Assembly: GCA_964019425.1 (NCBI GenBank)
Contig: OZ025785.1
Coordinates: 1,449,501-1,513,500, forward strand
Length of the DNA: 64,000 nt
Origin: Flectonema sp. DT1601
Taxonomy: Eukaryota; Euglenozoa; Diplonemea; Diplonemida; Diplonemidae
Direction of reading: 5' to 3'
The notes under the pieces were generated by a model that was not told the DNA's origin, made no database searches, and saw only the letters and a program-made list of their open reading frames with translations. Position numbers and translations under genes: made by a program. Shown here in pieces: positions 8,800-19,243 of the stretch. The first letter of the stretch is position 1, and every line of letters starts with the position of its first letter.

Positions 8800-10644
8800 A
8801 TGTCCGCAGGTGACTCAACTCTTCCATCACACGAACATGTGACCGCATGGATGGCAGAAAACCACATCGTGAAAGTCGTCGATGAAATGCTTGCTCAGGC
8901 AGCTAGAGGAAAGCCATCAGGAAGTGCTATTCCTAAAGCAATTGGGGATTGGGGTAGAGTTACTTCAGATGTTGTAACAGAAGACGGATGTTGGAAGGAA
9001 CTTCAAAAATACTTCCTTGAGACTGGTAAGTTCTTAAACATGTCGAAGATGTTCTCTCAGAACTCCAACAGATTCGAAGAATTCTCAACTCGTTTCGAAC
9101 TTGACGACGGCAACTTCGTATTTGCTGACTACTCAAAAAACATCGTCGATGAGAAGGCAATGGAACTACTATTCGCTCTGGCGAAATCACGTAACGTAGA
9201 AGAGATGCGTGACCGTATGTTTGCAGGTGAGAAGATCAACTTCACAGAAGACAGAGCAGTCCTTCACACTGCCCTCCGTCACCAGGGAGATGAACCTATT
9301 ATGGTAGACGGTAAGAATGTCATGACTGACGTAAAGGCCGTCTTGGCACACATGAAGGATTTCTCTGACAGAGTCCGCAATGGTGACTTTGTAGGTCACT
9401 CCGGAAAGAAGATCAACCACATCGTCAACATCGGTATTGGAGGATCTGATTTAGGACCACTGATGGTATACAACGCTCTCCAGCCATATTGTCATGAGAG
9501 AATTAAACTTCACTTCGTATCAAACATTGATGGTACTCACTTAGCAACAGCATTAAAGGATATCGACATCGAGTCCACGCTATTCATTGTAGCGTCGAAG
9601 ACCTTTACGACTGCAGAGACCATCACGAACGCAACGTCAGCGAAGAACGCTCTTCTAAAGCACTACAAAGACAACGGTGTCGATACTGAGGGTTGTATTG
9701 CTGCTCATTTTATTGCTCTCTCAACTAATGCAAAGTCTGTTACTGCCTTTGGAATTTCTGAGGAAAACATGTTTCAGTTCTGGGACTGGGTTGGTGGACG
9801 TTACAGCGTCTGGTCAGCGATTGGACTCTCTGTTTGTATTGCCATCGGTTATGAGAATTTCAATGATTTCTTAGATGGAGGTTATCAGATGGACCAGCAC
9901 TTTAGAACTGCTCCAATGGAGAAGAACATTCCAATGATACTCGCGCTTGTTGGTATTTGGTACAACAACCTCCACGGGGCTCAGACTCAAATGATCCTTC
10001 CTTATGACCAGTACTTGATTAGATTCGCTACATACTTTCAGCAGGCAGACATGGAGTCTAACGGAAAGTACGTCGACAGAGATGGAAAGGTTGTGAAGTG
10101 CTCAACAGGACCAATCTTAATGGGTGAGCCAGGTACTGGTTCACAGCATTCATTCTTTCAGTTGATTCATCAAGGAACCAAACCAATTCCATGTGACTTT
10201 ATTGCATGTCTTACAACTCACAACCCAATATCTGAAGGAAAGCATCATAAGATGTTAATGGCTAACTACTTCGCACAAACTGAAGCTTTGATGACTGGAA
10301 ACAACGAACCAGATGTACGCGCAGCACTAGCAGCTGCAGGTACCCCTGCTGAGGCTATTGATAAGATTACTCCACACAAAGTGTTTAGTGGAAACCGTCC
10401 TACGAACTCTATTTTGGTTAAGAAATTGTCACCGAAGTCACTCGGTGCTCTTATTTCTATGTACGAGATGAAGATTTTCACTCAGGGAATTATTTGGAAT
10501 ATTAATTCATTTGATCAGTGGGGTGTTGAGTTGGGTAAGGCCCTTGCTAAAACTATTGAAGCTGAGATCCAAAAAGATTCTAAAGTGGCATCCCACGACA
10601 GCTCCACCAACGGTCTCATTAATTTATTTAACTCACACTTGTAG
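8800..10644 (+). CDS. GPI: Glucose-6-phosphate isomerase, predicted glycosomal/peroxisomal
   Basis: The enzyme interconverts glucose 6-phosphate and fructose 6-phosphate in glycolysis. At 614 aa it is about 55 residues longer than animal enzymes because of an N-terminal extension (residues ~1-60), as in trypanosomatid isomerases. Hallmarks seen: NIGIGGSDLGP, VASKTFTTAET, the signature GGRYSVWSAIGLS, GEPGTGSQHSFFQLIHQGT, GKHHKMLMANYFAQTEAL and SFDQWGVELGKALAK. It ends in NSHL, an accepted PTS1 variant also found at the end of the T. brucei glycosomal enzyme, so I infer an organellar location. Codon use is more biased than in neighbouring genes, fitting high expression. The ATG at 8800 lies 29 nt after a strong acceptor-like CTTCTTCACAG. 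Confidence 0.95.
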   Translation: MSAGDSTLPSHEHVTAWMAENHIVKVVDEMLAQAARGKPSGSAIPKAIGDWGRVTSDVVTEDGCWKELQKYFLETGKFLNMSKMFSQNSNRFEEFSTRFELDDGNFVFADYSKNIVDEKAMELLFALAKSRNVEEMRDRMFAGEKINFTEDRAVLHTALRHQGDEPIMVDGKNVMTDVKAVLAHMKDFSDRVRNGDFVGHSGKKINHIVNIGIGGSDLGPLMVYNALQPYCHERIKLHFVSNIDGTHLATALKDIDIESTLFIVASKTFTTAETITNATSAKNALLKHYKDNGVDTEGCIAAHFIALSTNAKSVTAFGISEENMFQFWDWVGGRYSVWSAIGLSVCIAIGYENFNDFLDGGYQMDQHFRTAPMEKNIPMILALVGIWYNNLHGAQTQMILPYDQYLIRFATYFQQADMESNGKYVDRDGKVVKCSTGPILMGEPGTGSQHSFFQLIHQGTKPIPCDFIACLTTHNPISEGKHHKMLMANYFAQTEALMTGNNEPDVRAALAAAGTPAEAIDKITPHKVFSGNRPTNSILVKKLSPKSLGALISMYEMKIFTQGIIWNINSFDQWGVELGKALAKTIEAEIQKDSKVASHDSSTNGLINLFNSHL

Positions 10645-10719
10645 GAGGGTGATGGAATGATAAATTTTGCTCTATTAGTAGGACAATTTTTTATACATTT
10701 GAAAAAGAAAAAAAAATAA

Positions 10720-10750
<31 letters not shown>

Positions 10751-11371
10751 GGGAGGGAGGAAGAAGAAAAAAAAAAGTTTTTCCGTAATAGAAGCTTTTT
10801 ATAATCTGGCAGTTTGCGTACTACCAGAAATGATACAATGCAATTATGAAGTTCTCGGTTGTCGTGTAGAGTGTTTTTCTTTGCGTATTTTTTTTTCCCC
10901 TCTTTTTTTCAAAAAAGAAAAAATTCCTTCCTCTCAGGAAGAATCTCTATTGGTGCGTTTTTCGCCTCCCTTATCTTACGAATAACAAATATTTTGCATA
11001 ATTTAATTTTTTTGCCAACCGATATGCCGAAAAAGAAAAAAAAATACCCTTATTTTCTGTATTTTTTTTCTTAGTGGCCACAAAAAAAAAAAACCTGGAG
11101 TCTGGTGTTGTTTATGTGATTTTGTTCACCAAAAAAAAACCACACTATGGAAATATATAATACTTACTAAAAATACTGCGAGTAGTATTGAGCTTTTTCT
11201 TTTTTGCAACTATTTTGAACCCACTTGATCGTAGTGCACTGCATACACGTATAGAAAAGTACGTTTTTTTAATTTTTACATTTGTTTCTCTGAAGAGCGA
11301 CTTGTTTTTCTGTACACGTGTCCCAATTCACGAATGGTAATTAGGCAAACATGCGATTCAGAGAAAAAATG

Positions 11372-11404
<33 letters not shown>

Positions 11405-12149
11405 TGTGCTCGAAGCGTTCTATTCAAGTTTTGGGTTTGGTCGCTTATTATTCTTCATCGCAGCGATTTTGAGTATATTTTTTTTTTATTTTTTAAAAAA
11501 AATTACTTTTTCATTCATCTTTTTTGGGATAGTCACACATGCAGATTCTGTGTGCTGTTAACTACTCCGTTCCTCAGCCGAATGTTTTCTATTTTTAAGT
11601 ATTCGCTGTGAGTTTTTTTTTCATTTCTTTCCCTCTATAGTTTTTTTCCGCTCTCTTTTTCATTTCTTGTTTAACATCTATGTGACTGTGCGATGGCAAA
11701 GGAAAAAAAAAAAAAATTACACGTTTTTAATACGTGCAGCTGCTTGGTACCTTTACTTGCTCTTCATTATTGTTAGTGCTCCCTAGGAAGGGGCCCCCCG
11801 ATAAATGAGTTTTGCGTTAAAAAAAAAAAAAAAAAAAAAAAAAGAATTTTTTTACAGAGATAAAAGACATGTTGTAAGAGAAGAACAACGTCAAACTGTT
11901 TTAAAAAAAAAGCTCTATTTAAATTTTTCGTAAAACTACAAAAAAAAAAAAAAAAGAAAAAAAAAAATAAAAATTAAAAATTAAAAGGGGGAAACAAAAC
12001 AAAAAAAGGATCTACTTTAAAAAAAAAAAATAAATTTGAAAATATTGCCTTCCAGAAAACAAAAAAGAACAAAAAACCTGAAATTAAAAACAAATTCACT
12101 CTAAAACAACACTATACATTACACTATTCAGATAATACAAATCATTTAT
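10645..12149. other. Gene-poor AT-rich region with many homopolymers
   Basis: No gene is supported. A and T runs of 12-30 nt occur near 10727-10750, 11370-11401, 11701-11716, 11820-11843 and 11940-11955. Short ORFs here are homopolymer translations. An acceptor-like CTATTCAG near 12130 precedes the next gene. Confidence 0.6.
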
Positions 12150-12878
12150 ATGAATCAATCTCTTCGACAACAATGTGAGCATCGACTGTCAGAATTAGGA
12201 AGAACTCTAAAACTCGAAGAACGAGTGAAAGAAGAATTACGGAATCTGGAAAGCGTTGAAAAAGCCGGCATGGGAGAAAACGCTGTCGCAGGAGCAGCAG
12301 AACAAATGGAAGACGAAGGCAGAGCATTGATGCAACAAGTAGAACAAGCTGAAGTGGTATTACGATGTATGTTGAACCCATTCCCACTAAATAGCACTTC
12401 GATGGTTGTCGAGCATCGAATGAGATTATTACCGATTCTGAATTCTGATGTGTCGTATTTGGTATCAGCATTCCTACCACCAGAATCTCTTTGGAGAATA
12501 CGACTTGTCTCTAGGAGTTGGTATACAGCTGCTTACTCTCAGGCGTTTAGATTTAGTATCGTAGACTTTAACAGACATATTGATCATAAAGAAGTAGTCA
12601 TCAGTTCGTATGAGACTCGTCTGTCTCGAATCACAACTCAATCTGAAGGTCATGTTCTGGTAGCAGAACTTGGTAGAAGAGTCCATCAAATATGGTCTTA
12701 CTTAGCATTCCTCGTAATCGACCTTCGAAAACGACGGCAATGCGTCCCCAAAAAAGTCCAACGAAATCACACTGACACACTGAATGCACTGCACGCTGCT
12801 ACAAAAGAAATCCGTTGTCGTCTTCACACTAGACAAACTCAGATCGCACTTATAAAACAAGAATTGAGTATTCCGTAA
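12150..12878 (+). CDS. F-box-like protein with N-terminal coiled coil, 242 aa
   Basis: Residues ~1-85 are charged and heptad-like, suggesting a coiled coil. Around residues 92-125 lies an F-box-like segment: LPILNSDVSYLVSAFLPPES then LWRIRLVSRSWYTAAYSQ, with the expected Leu-Pro start, hydrophobic core and 'RxVSRxW' end. F-box proteins bind SKP1 and select targets for cullin-1 ligases. The C-terminal third is again helical and basic. It is uncertain whether the module is a true F-box, since the N-terminal position is less usual. The ATG follows an acceptor-like CTATTCAG by about 20 nt. Confidence 0.5.
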   Translation: MNQSLRQQCEHRLSELGRTLKLEERVKEELRNLESVEKAGMGENAVAGAAEQMEDEGRALMQQVEQAEVVLRCMLNPFPLNSTSMVVEHRMRLLPILNSDVSYLVSAFLPPESLWRIRLVSRSWYTAAYSQAFRFSIVDFNRHIDHKEVVISSYETRLSRITTQSEGHVLVAELGRRVHQIWSYLAFLVIDLRKRRQCVPKKVQRNHTDTLNALHAATKEIRCRLHTRQTQIALIKQELSIP

Positions 12879-13491
12879 ATCAGCAATATGTTTTTTTTTT
12901 TTTTTTTTCGCTTGCCTTATTTAGTTCATCTCCGCCTTTGTTACTTGTCACTGTGTGCGTGTTCTTCTCACAGTTCTCGGTTTTCGGTTTTTTTTTTTTT
13001 TTGTTAGTTTCTTTTGGTTTGGTTTTTTGTTTTGTGTGAATATTATCAGAATTCGCAAAAAAAATGTATGTTCTTAATTTTTCTAAGTAGCATCAAACTC
13101 TCGAATCCAATTTTTCTTATAAAATTAATTGTTTTCAACCAACTGGTACTGAGAAGAACTCTACTAGTGGTGATTAGTATTTATTAGAATCTAAGTACTA
13201 TGTTAGACAGCCTTATAAAAGGTTTCAACTTTACTTCACTTACCCGACGAAGACATTTTTTTGTGTTTAGTCCCGCAAATTATATTATTGTGTATGGAAG
13301 AATATCTGAGAAAGAAAATATGTAGAAATATTTTTTTTGGAACGGCAAGAATAAAATCTTCTGATTAGTTGGATTTTAGTAAGCAAGTTCTCTGCGCAAC
13401 TAATCTCGGAGTCTCCGCCGGAAGAAGGTATTTCCAAATGAAATTTCAACATAATTTTTTTTTTTTTAAAGGTATTTTCCCTCGATTTACC

Positions 13492-13523
<32 letters not shown>

Positions 13524-13694
13524 TTATAATTTTTAATGTGAAAAAATTGTATTTTAAGAAATATAATAACAATTATCTATTAACAGAGTACACCAATTGA
13601 TCAGCTAATGACCAACGATAGCAGAGCACGTCGACAGTTCATAACAACTATTTGAATTATATTTCTCAATAAAAGGTGAAGGAACACAAATAAA
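12879..13694. other. Intergenic region
   Basis: No gene seen. T runs lie near 12893-12908, 12987-13002 and 13492-13518. A 95-codon minus-strand ORF here crosses a homopolymer and is not credible. Acceptor-like TTAACAG near 13586 and GATCAG near 13602 lie before the next gene. Confidence 0.55.
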
Positions 13695-14828
13695 ATGGAT
13701 CTTGATTTGGGTCTTGGCGGACCCCTCGCTGCAGCATACTCCGGGTACAGCAATCCCAACCCTCCATCTGGGAATTCTGGTGATACTGTTAAGGTTGGTT
13801 ACTTGACTAGTAGTCAGTATAGGGGAACTGTTCTTCACTTTTTTCAGACAATTGAAGTTGTTGAACAACGAATTGATTTAGTTCACAGGCAGAGAAGAGT
13901 ATTCGCGATCGTAGATGACTTTGATTATGAAAAAGATGTTCATGCTGGAGTGACTCGATGCATTTCCCTGTCGAGAGTTGAAGAATTGAAACTACCACAG
14001 AATGAAATGAAAGCTCTTCTAGGACCATTTACAGAATTTGACGTCTTAATCCAGGGTAGTTGTATTCTCGACTTCATCAGAACAATAGGAGCGCTGTACT
14101 CTCCAAATGTTTCTGGTAATCAAATGCTTCTTCTCGAAATTGACGAAATGACTTCAAAAACAGTAAAATGTCACTTATATACTAGGGATATAGGAAACAA
14201 ACAACACAATCAGCAAGTTAAGATAGCACAACAACAGCTACCAGCATTACAAGATAGGCAATTAGGCTCATCAAGTGGTCTACATGTTGATGAATATGTT
14301 GATGATTTGGTCATGCATCCGTCGATGAAGAGTATTGCGTCTCGTCCTGCATCTCATCTTCCACCACCTCCAGAACCACCTGCATCATTTGTTGGGAGTG
14401 TTGGTAGGAATGAATCGGGTGAGTTGAAGGGTAGAATTAGGGAATTGGAAATGGAATTATCTCAGGCAACTCGTGGACATAAACAGACTGAAGATATGCT
14501 GAAAGGTGAAATAAACAATCTCAGAGTTGAAATTACCAGCGCCATGCGACAGCAGCAACAAGGTCAACCTGTTGCTCAGATGCAACCTGCTCCACCAGCA
14601 GGAGGACCTCCAATGTGGTTACAACCACACCATGATAATATAGACAATCAATCACAATCAGGTGGTAGAATTATGAGCTCAGCTGGTCTATTTAATACAC
14701 CGTCATCATCTGTACCTCCTCCAGCAGGAAATCGTAACATCTCTCCTTTCAAGACTGTACAACCTCCTATTGGTCAAATGTCACCTGCTTTGAACTCCCC
14801 TTCACAAGGTTCTATATGGGGATTTTAA
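13695..14828 (+). CDS. Possible PH-like / coiled-coil protein, 377 aa
   Basis: No family firmly recognised. Residues ~35-175 alternate strands and helices; segments such as RRVFAIVDDFDYEKD, TRCISLSRVEELKL, FTEFDVLIQGS and LDFIRTIGALYSP resemble the strand-turn-helix order of PH-like domains that open with 'RxFxITD'. Residues ~235-285 form a heptad-rich coiled coil. The rest is Pro/Gln/Ser-rich and probably disordered, ending SQGSIWGF. A membrane- or cytoskeleton-associated adaptor would fit this architecture but is inference. Confidence 0.5.
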   Translation: MDLDLGLGGPLAAAYSGYSNPNPPSGNSGDTVKVGYLTSSQYRGTVLHFFQTIEVVEQRIDLVHRQRRVFAIVDDFDYEKDVHAGVTRCISLSRVEELKLPQNEMKALLGPFTEFDVLIQGSCILDFIRTIGALYSPNVSGNQMLLLEIDEMTSKTVKCHLYTRDIGNKQHNQQVKIAQQQLPALQDRQLGSSSGLHVDEYVDDLVMHPSMKSIASRPASHLPPPPEPPASFVGSVGRNESGELKGRIRELEMELSQATRGHKQTEDMLKGEINNLRVEITSAMRQQQQGQPVAQMQPAPPAGGPPMWLQPHHDNIDNQSQSGGRIMSSAGLFNTPSSSVPPPAGNRNISPFKTVQPPIGQMSPALNSPSQGSIWGF

Positions 14829-15427
14829 TAATAAGAAATAAAATTGTAATAGTTTGTTATGATGCCCGTCAGGTAGTTAGAGTTCTTTTTTTTTGTTTTT
14901 GTAGATTGTATTCGTTCGCATTGTACCGCTCCCCCTGATGCGCATTCCCCTGTTGCTTTTTCTTTTAGTTGTGAAGTGACTTACTTTAATAGCCTTACCT
15001 TCGAGTGCAGGACTTTAATAAGATGGACTTGTATTTATAGAGGGCGGAGATGAGTTCCTTAATATAGTTTTATAAAGTTTAATCAATATCGCCCCCCATT
15101 AGCTAAAATACGGCAGCTAGTCCGGCGTGGTGTCCCCCTCTCCCGGTGTGAATTATGAGGAATGTTCTACTCACCCTTTTCTAAATTTGGAGCGGCATGA
15201 CCGAAGACAATCTTTCTTTTTTTATTATTTCCAACGTCGCCTCTGGGGAGTTCAATTGTAGTGACTAGCCATGTAGGGCATTTTGATTTCTGTCAAGTTC
15301 TCGATATTAGTTTTGTTTTTAATACCTACTGTTTTTACTGTTTTTTACATTGTCAAATTACCCCCCCCGTTCAGAGTTCGATTCAAATACAAATAAGGAA
15401 TCAAAATATCCGAAAATAAATTACAAA
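14829..15427. other. 3' flank and 5' leader between two genes
   Basis: No gene seen. Short C-runs and T-runs occur; CCCCCCCC followed by GTTCAG at 15361-15375 looks like an acceptor for the next gene, 53 nt before its preferred ATG at 15428. Confidence 0.5.
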
Positions 15428-18400
15428 ATGAGAAGTTTTATTCTCTTATGCGCGATGATCGCGTTGCCTCTGTCAGTTTCGGGGAGGAATGATTCTTCGA
15501 TTGTGAATAGATTACTTGATGGTTTTGATATTAAAATTCCGGGACCATTCAAAGCCAAGAGTGCGACGATTAAAAACATAGAACTGAAGAACCTGCAACT
15601 CGGAGACGTTGATTTTGACTTTACTGAAAGTAAAGACAAAATGTCAACTTTGTTGGCATTAAAGCTTAACCAACTTGGTTTGTATACCAGTGCAGAATTT
15701 CACGATGTTATTAGCGGATCAGCAGACCTTACTATTATAACGTCTGGTTTAATCGAAGTGGATTTCAACTTGTCGACGACGGCAAAGTCTGGAATTACAT
15801 CATCGGCACCTGAAAAAGTAGTCATCACAAAACTTGCAATTGACATTGGTGACTACAAGTGTACTGATCATATCGTTTTTAAGGGAAAATGCACCGATTT
15901 GGTTGAAAAGATCATCAAAAGTGTGGAATCAAGTGAACCGATTAAGGAGAGTATCGCTAAGGCATTGCAACCAACTATCACAAAGCTTCACTTGATGTCT
16001 CACTATGTAGAGCCTGAGTCTGCGAGTGTCATCGCTCAGAAATGGGAAGATGATTTCAGCGGGTTACACTCAGCTGATATATTCAATTTTACCAACTCAA
16101 CAGGATTTAATTTAGTATCAACCATCATTAACAAAGTGTATGGTGAAGTAGACGACATGAGTGGAAAGACTGGTCTTACTGTTCTTTTAGATAGATTTCT
16201 CCCTCTTTCTGTAAACGTTTCTCTTCCAATCCTAAACAAGTACAACCAAAAAGTTACCCTTTCAAAGATTGATGTGAAGGCAGCAAACATCTCATCATTG
16301 GTTTTAAAACCAGTTGGAACTTATACCTTTCAATTAACGATGGATATTCCACATGCTGAAGTGTATGTGTTTGCTGATACTGAGATGAATTCTTTTGATA
16401 AAAAATTCCACTACACGGAACAATCTGAGATTTCAGCAACTACATCACTGACGTTGGATATGACTTTTTCAGCTGTTGTTAATAAAACACAATTTGCGAG
16501 TTTACATTTTGGAGATTTACACCTAACCAAACTGGTTGACATTTTATCTGATCTTGAATGTTGGATTGATCATCCAATCATCGCGTGGGATGTCACTTCA
16601 ATGATCGTTAACTTGGATACGTTTGATTTCAAAGCAGAGAAACTACTCTCAAAAGACGTTGAAAGACTTGTATCTGAAACCAACACAATCGTAAACACTC
16701 TTTATTTGAAAACTGTTGAATCACTCATTGCTAATGAAACCAGCATTAAGTTAGTAAATATGATTAATGAAGTTTTACACATTCCAAAGATTAATCAGAC
16801 GACACCAAATCCTTGTATTGGTCACGATCCTAAGATTAAAACAAAGCATTCGGAAACCTGGTTTAACGAAAGCAAACTTGTAAGTATTATGGATTACACT
16901 GTCAATGAGTTCATTGGATGTCAAGACGCCGCAGGTATCAACAGTTATATTAAAGTTTTGGGTGATATGATCCCACCAATTAACGTAACTGGATCGGTTA
17001 CGTCAGACAAATACTTTGGAACAATCGGTTGGCAACTTACAAACCTAAAGCTCAGCGCTGATACAGTTTCAGAGTTGGATGTCATGATTCCAAACGCTAC
17101 ACATGCAACACAAGTTAATCAGCATTTTGCTTTAGATAAATTAAGAGTTTCGATTGATGTGTTTTTCTTTGTTGGTGGTACTCATCAAAAGTACTTTTCA
17201 GACAACATGACTATTTGGGTTGAATTGGACACCTTCGAAGTCCAGTCAACAATTGACGCGTCAATCAACAACACTCGTCTTCTTGAACCAGAGATTGGTT
17301 CATTCAGTACTGATGGTTGTCCTGTCGGAACTATGGATTCTCTACGATTTCCTTGGACAGAAATGTTTTTAAAGACCTTTCGTATGAATATCGAATGCAA
17401 AAAGAACCAATGCATGTCACCATTATTTTATCAAATTCCTGGAATGATGACCAGTCCTAATGGAGTAAGGCAGATGACTGAAGGAGTCGTTTTTATTTTA
17501 GACCAAGTAAATGATATTTTGAACAATGAACTTGTTCAGAATTTCTTAACAGCAAAAACAACTGGTGAACGTGACTTGTGTGACACAGGTGTGAAACCAA
17601 CACCCCCTGGATTCGGTGGTAAGAAGTCAGGTACAATGACTAACTGGAAGGCGTACCTTATTGTTTGGGGGATCTCTGGAGGATATGCCGCCTTCTTAGC
17701 CATCTTCACAATTGTGAAGTTCAACAAATGGAAGAAATTACGTATCGCTGAAGACGGTGAGGACTTCGTTTGGAGATCCAGTGATTATCCATTGATATTA
17801 CATCCTTCAATGAGTATTTATGTTAGAAGTGGTGTATTTATCGGATTGTTGGGAACACTTGCCATGTTCTTCTCATCAAACATCCCTCCTGTCGGTGTTG
17901 GAGCGATTGTCCACGCGGTAGTCAACCTCGGAGGTGACAACATTCAAATTGAGAACGTTTTCGTCTACGCTCTTGCAAACACTATCAGAGACATGTGGAA
18001 TGGTGGAGTATACCCATTGTCTATTCTTGTGTGTGTGTTTTCTGGAATTTGGCCATACAGTAAGATGGCTGGTTTAATTTGGGCGTGGGTAGTTCCTCCA
18101 TGTGTTATCGGACACAGCAGAAGAGAATCTGTTTTAAGAGTTCTCGACTTCTTCGGTAAATGGAGTTTAATTGATTCTCTTATGGTTGTTATGATGATGG
18201 TGGCATTCAGACTTCACATCACTACTCCAGACTACTGGGAGTTCGTACCAAACAACATTTTCGTATTGGATATCGTTGTGACTCCTTTCTGGGGATTATT
18301 TGGTTTCATGACAGCAGCTATTCTCTCTCTTACTATTAATCATTACATGGTCCTACTTCACAGAAACAGTGTTGAATACGACGAGACAGGTGGAGCAAAC

Positions 18401-19243
18401 AACGGATGGTTCGCTGCCGTCGATCCCGAATTCGAAAACGAAAAGGAAATCTTAGCCACTCACTCTGTATACGGAGAAGATAAAAAGAAAACAAGAAGAC
18501 GTGCTATGATTCTTGTTGCTGCTCTGATTTTGTCATTAGTTCTTTTAATCTGGGGAACTGTGGAGGATACATTTAAGTTTCAGTTCGAGGGACTTGCCGC
18601 ATTCGCACTTGATGTCGATAATCCAGACTCACAAACTAACTCATACTCGCTGCTTGCGTTGGCTCACAATGTTCTCAACCAGATTGATATTAACAAGGGA
18701 CAGCCTCCTGCTGAATTCTGGTATCTTGTTATTGGGTTTGTTATCTTTACTTTTGTTATGCCTATTCTTCAGGTTCTTGGTTTGTTGGTGTTGTGGTTCG
18801 TTCCGATGACTTTGACTCAGCAAAAGATTATGTTCTTCGTGAATGAAGTTATCTCTGCTTGGTGTGCTCTTGAAGTGTTTGTCGTCGTGTTGATTGCTGC
18901 ACTTCTCGAAATTTCAAAGTTGGCTCAATTCTTAATCGGAGGTAACTGCGACGCTATCAACTACTACATGAAGACAGCCATTCAGCCACTCGGATTCTTA
19001 ACGCAATACAAGGCAACGTGTTTTGATGTTAAGGCAACACTTTCAAGAGGTTGCTGGCTACTATTCGCCGCATGTCTCGTCAGCAACTTTGTTTACATTA
19101 GAGCGTGGAAGACAGCTGAAGAAGTTATCAAGGCGAGACATCACCATCAAGAGTCCCTGTCACCTCTTAACGTTCAGGGTAAGGGAACCGCATTTAAGTC
19201 TGTTGGAGATGCTATTGAAGAGGAAGAAGAAGAAGAAGAATAG
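15428..19243 (+). CDS. BPI/LBP-like lumenal domain fused to PqiA-type membrane domains
   Basis: From the ATG at 15428 the product (1271 aa) begins with a clear signal peptide (MRSFILLCAMIALPLSVSG), so I prefer it to the in-frame ATG at 15350. The next ~700 residues are a secreted/lumenal region; the opening (FDIKIPGPFKAKSATIKNIE) has the look of the BPI/LBP/CETP lipid-binding fold, with many NxS/T sites. About eleven membrane segments follow from roughly residue 740. Two blocks resemble paraquat-inducible protein A: GIWPYSKMAGLIWAW with RVLDFFGKWSLIDS, and a later MPILQVLGLLVLWFVP region. In bacteria PqiA works with MCE lipid-transport proteins, so lipid transfer between membranes is a reasonable inference. 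The tail is about nine Glu residues. Confidence 0.75.
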   Translation: MRSFILLCAMIALPLSVSGRNDSSIVNRLLDGFDIKIPGPFKAKSATIKNIELKNLQLGDVDFDFTESKDKMSTLLALKLNQLGLYTSAEFHDVISGSADLTIITSGLIEVDFNLSTTAKSGITSSAPEKVVITKLAIDIGDYKCTDHIVFKGKCTDLVEKIIKSVESSEPIKESIAKALQPTITKLHLMSHYVEPESASVIAQKWEDDFSGLHSADIFNFTNSTGFNLVSTIINKVYGEVDDMSGKTGLTVLLDRFLPLSVNVSLPILNKYNQKVTLSKIDVKAANISSLVLKPVGTYTFQLTMDIPHAEVYVFADTEMNSFDKKFHYTEQSEISATTSLTLDMTFSAVVNKTQFASLHFGDLHLTKLVDILSDLECWIDHPIIAWDVTSMIVNLDTFDFKAEKLLSKDVERLVSETNTIVNTLYLKTVESLIANETSIKLVNMINEVLHIPKINQTTPNPCIGHDPKIKTKHSETWFNESKLVSIMDYTVNEFIGCQDAAGINSYIKVLGDMIPPINVTGSVTSDKYFGTIGWQLTNLKLSADTVSELDVMIPNATHATQVNQHFALDKLRVSIDVFFFVGGTHQKYFSDNMTIWVELDTFEVQSTIDASINNTRLLEPEIGSFSTDGCPVGTMDSLRFPWTEMFLKTFRMNIECKKNQCMSPLFYQIPGMMTSPNGVRQMTEGVVFILDQVNDILNNELVQNFLTAKTTGERDLCDTGVKPTPPGFGGKKSGTMTNWKAYLIVWGISGGYAAFLAIFTIVKFNKWKKLRIAEDGEDFVWRSSDYPLILHPSMSIYVRSGVFIGLLGTLAMFFSSNIPPVGVGAIVHAVVNLGGDNIQIENVFVYALANTIRDMWNGGVYPLSILVCVFSGIWPYSKMAGLIWAWVVPPCVIGHSRRESVLRVLDFFGKWSLIDSLMVVMMMVAFRLHITTPDYWEFVPNNIFVLDIVVTPFWGLFGFMTAAILSLTINHYMVLLHRNSVEYDETGGANNGWFAAVDPEFENEKEILATHSVYGEDKKKTRRRAMILVAALILSLVLLIWGTVEDTFKFQFEGLAAFALDVDNPDSQTNSYSLLALAHNVLNQIDINKGQPPAEFWYLVIGFVIFTFVMPILQVLGLLVLWFVPMTLTQQKIMFFVNEVISAWCALEVFVVVLIAALLEISKLAQFLIGGNCDAINYYMKTAIQPLGFLTQYKATCFDVKATLSRGCWLLFAACLVSNFVYIRAWKTAEEVIKARHHHQESLSPLNVQGKGTAFKSVGDAIEEEEEEEE

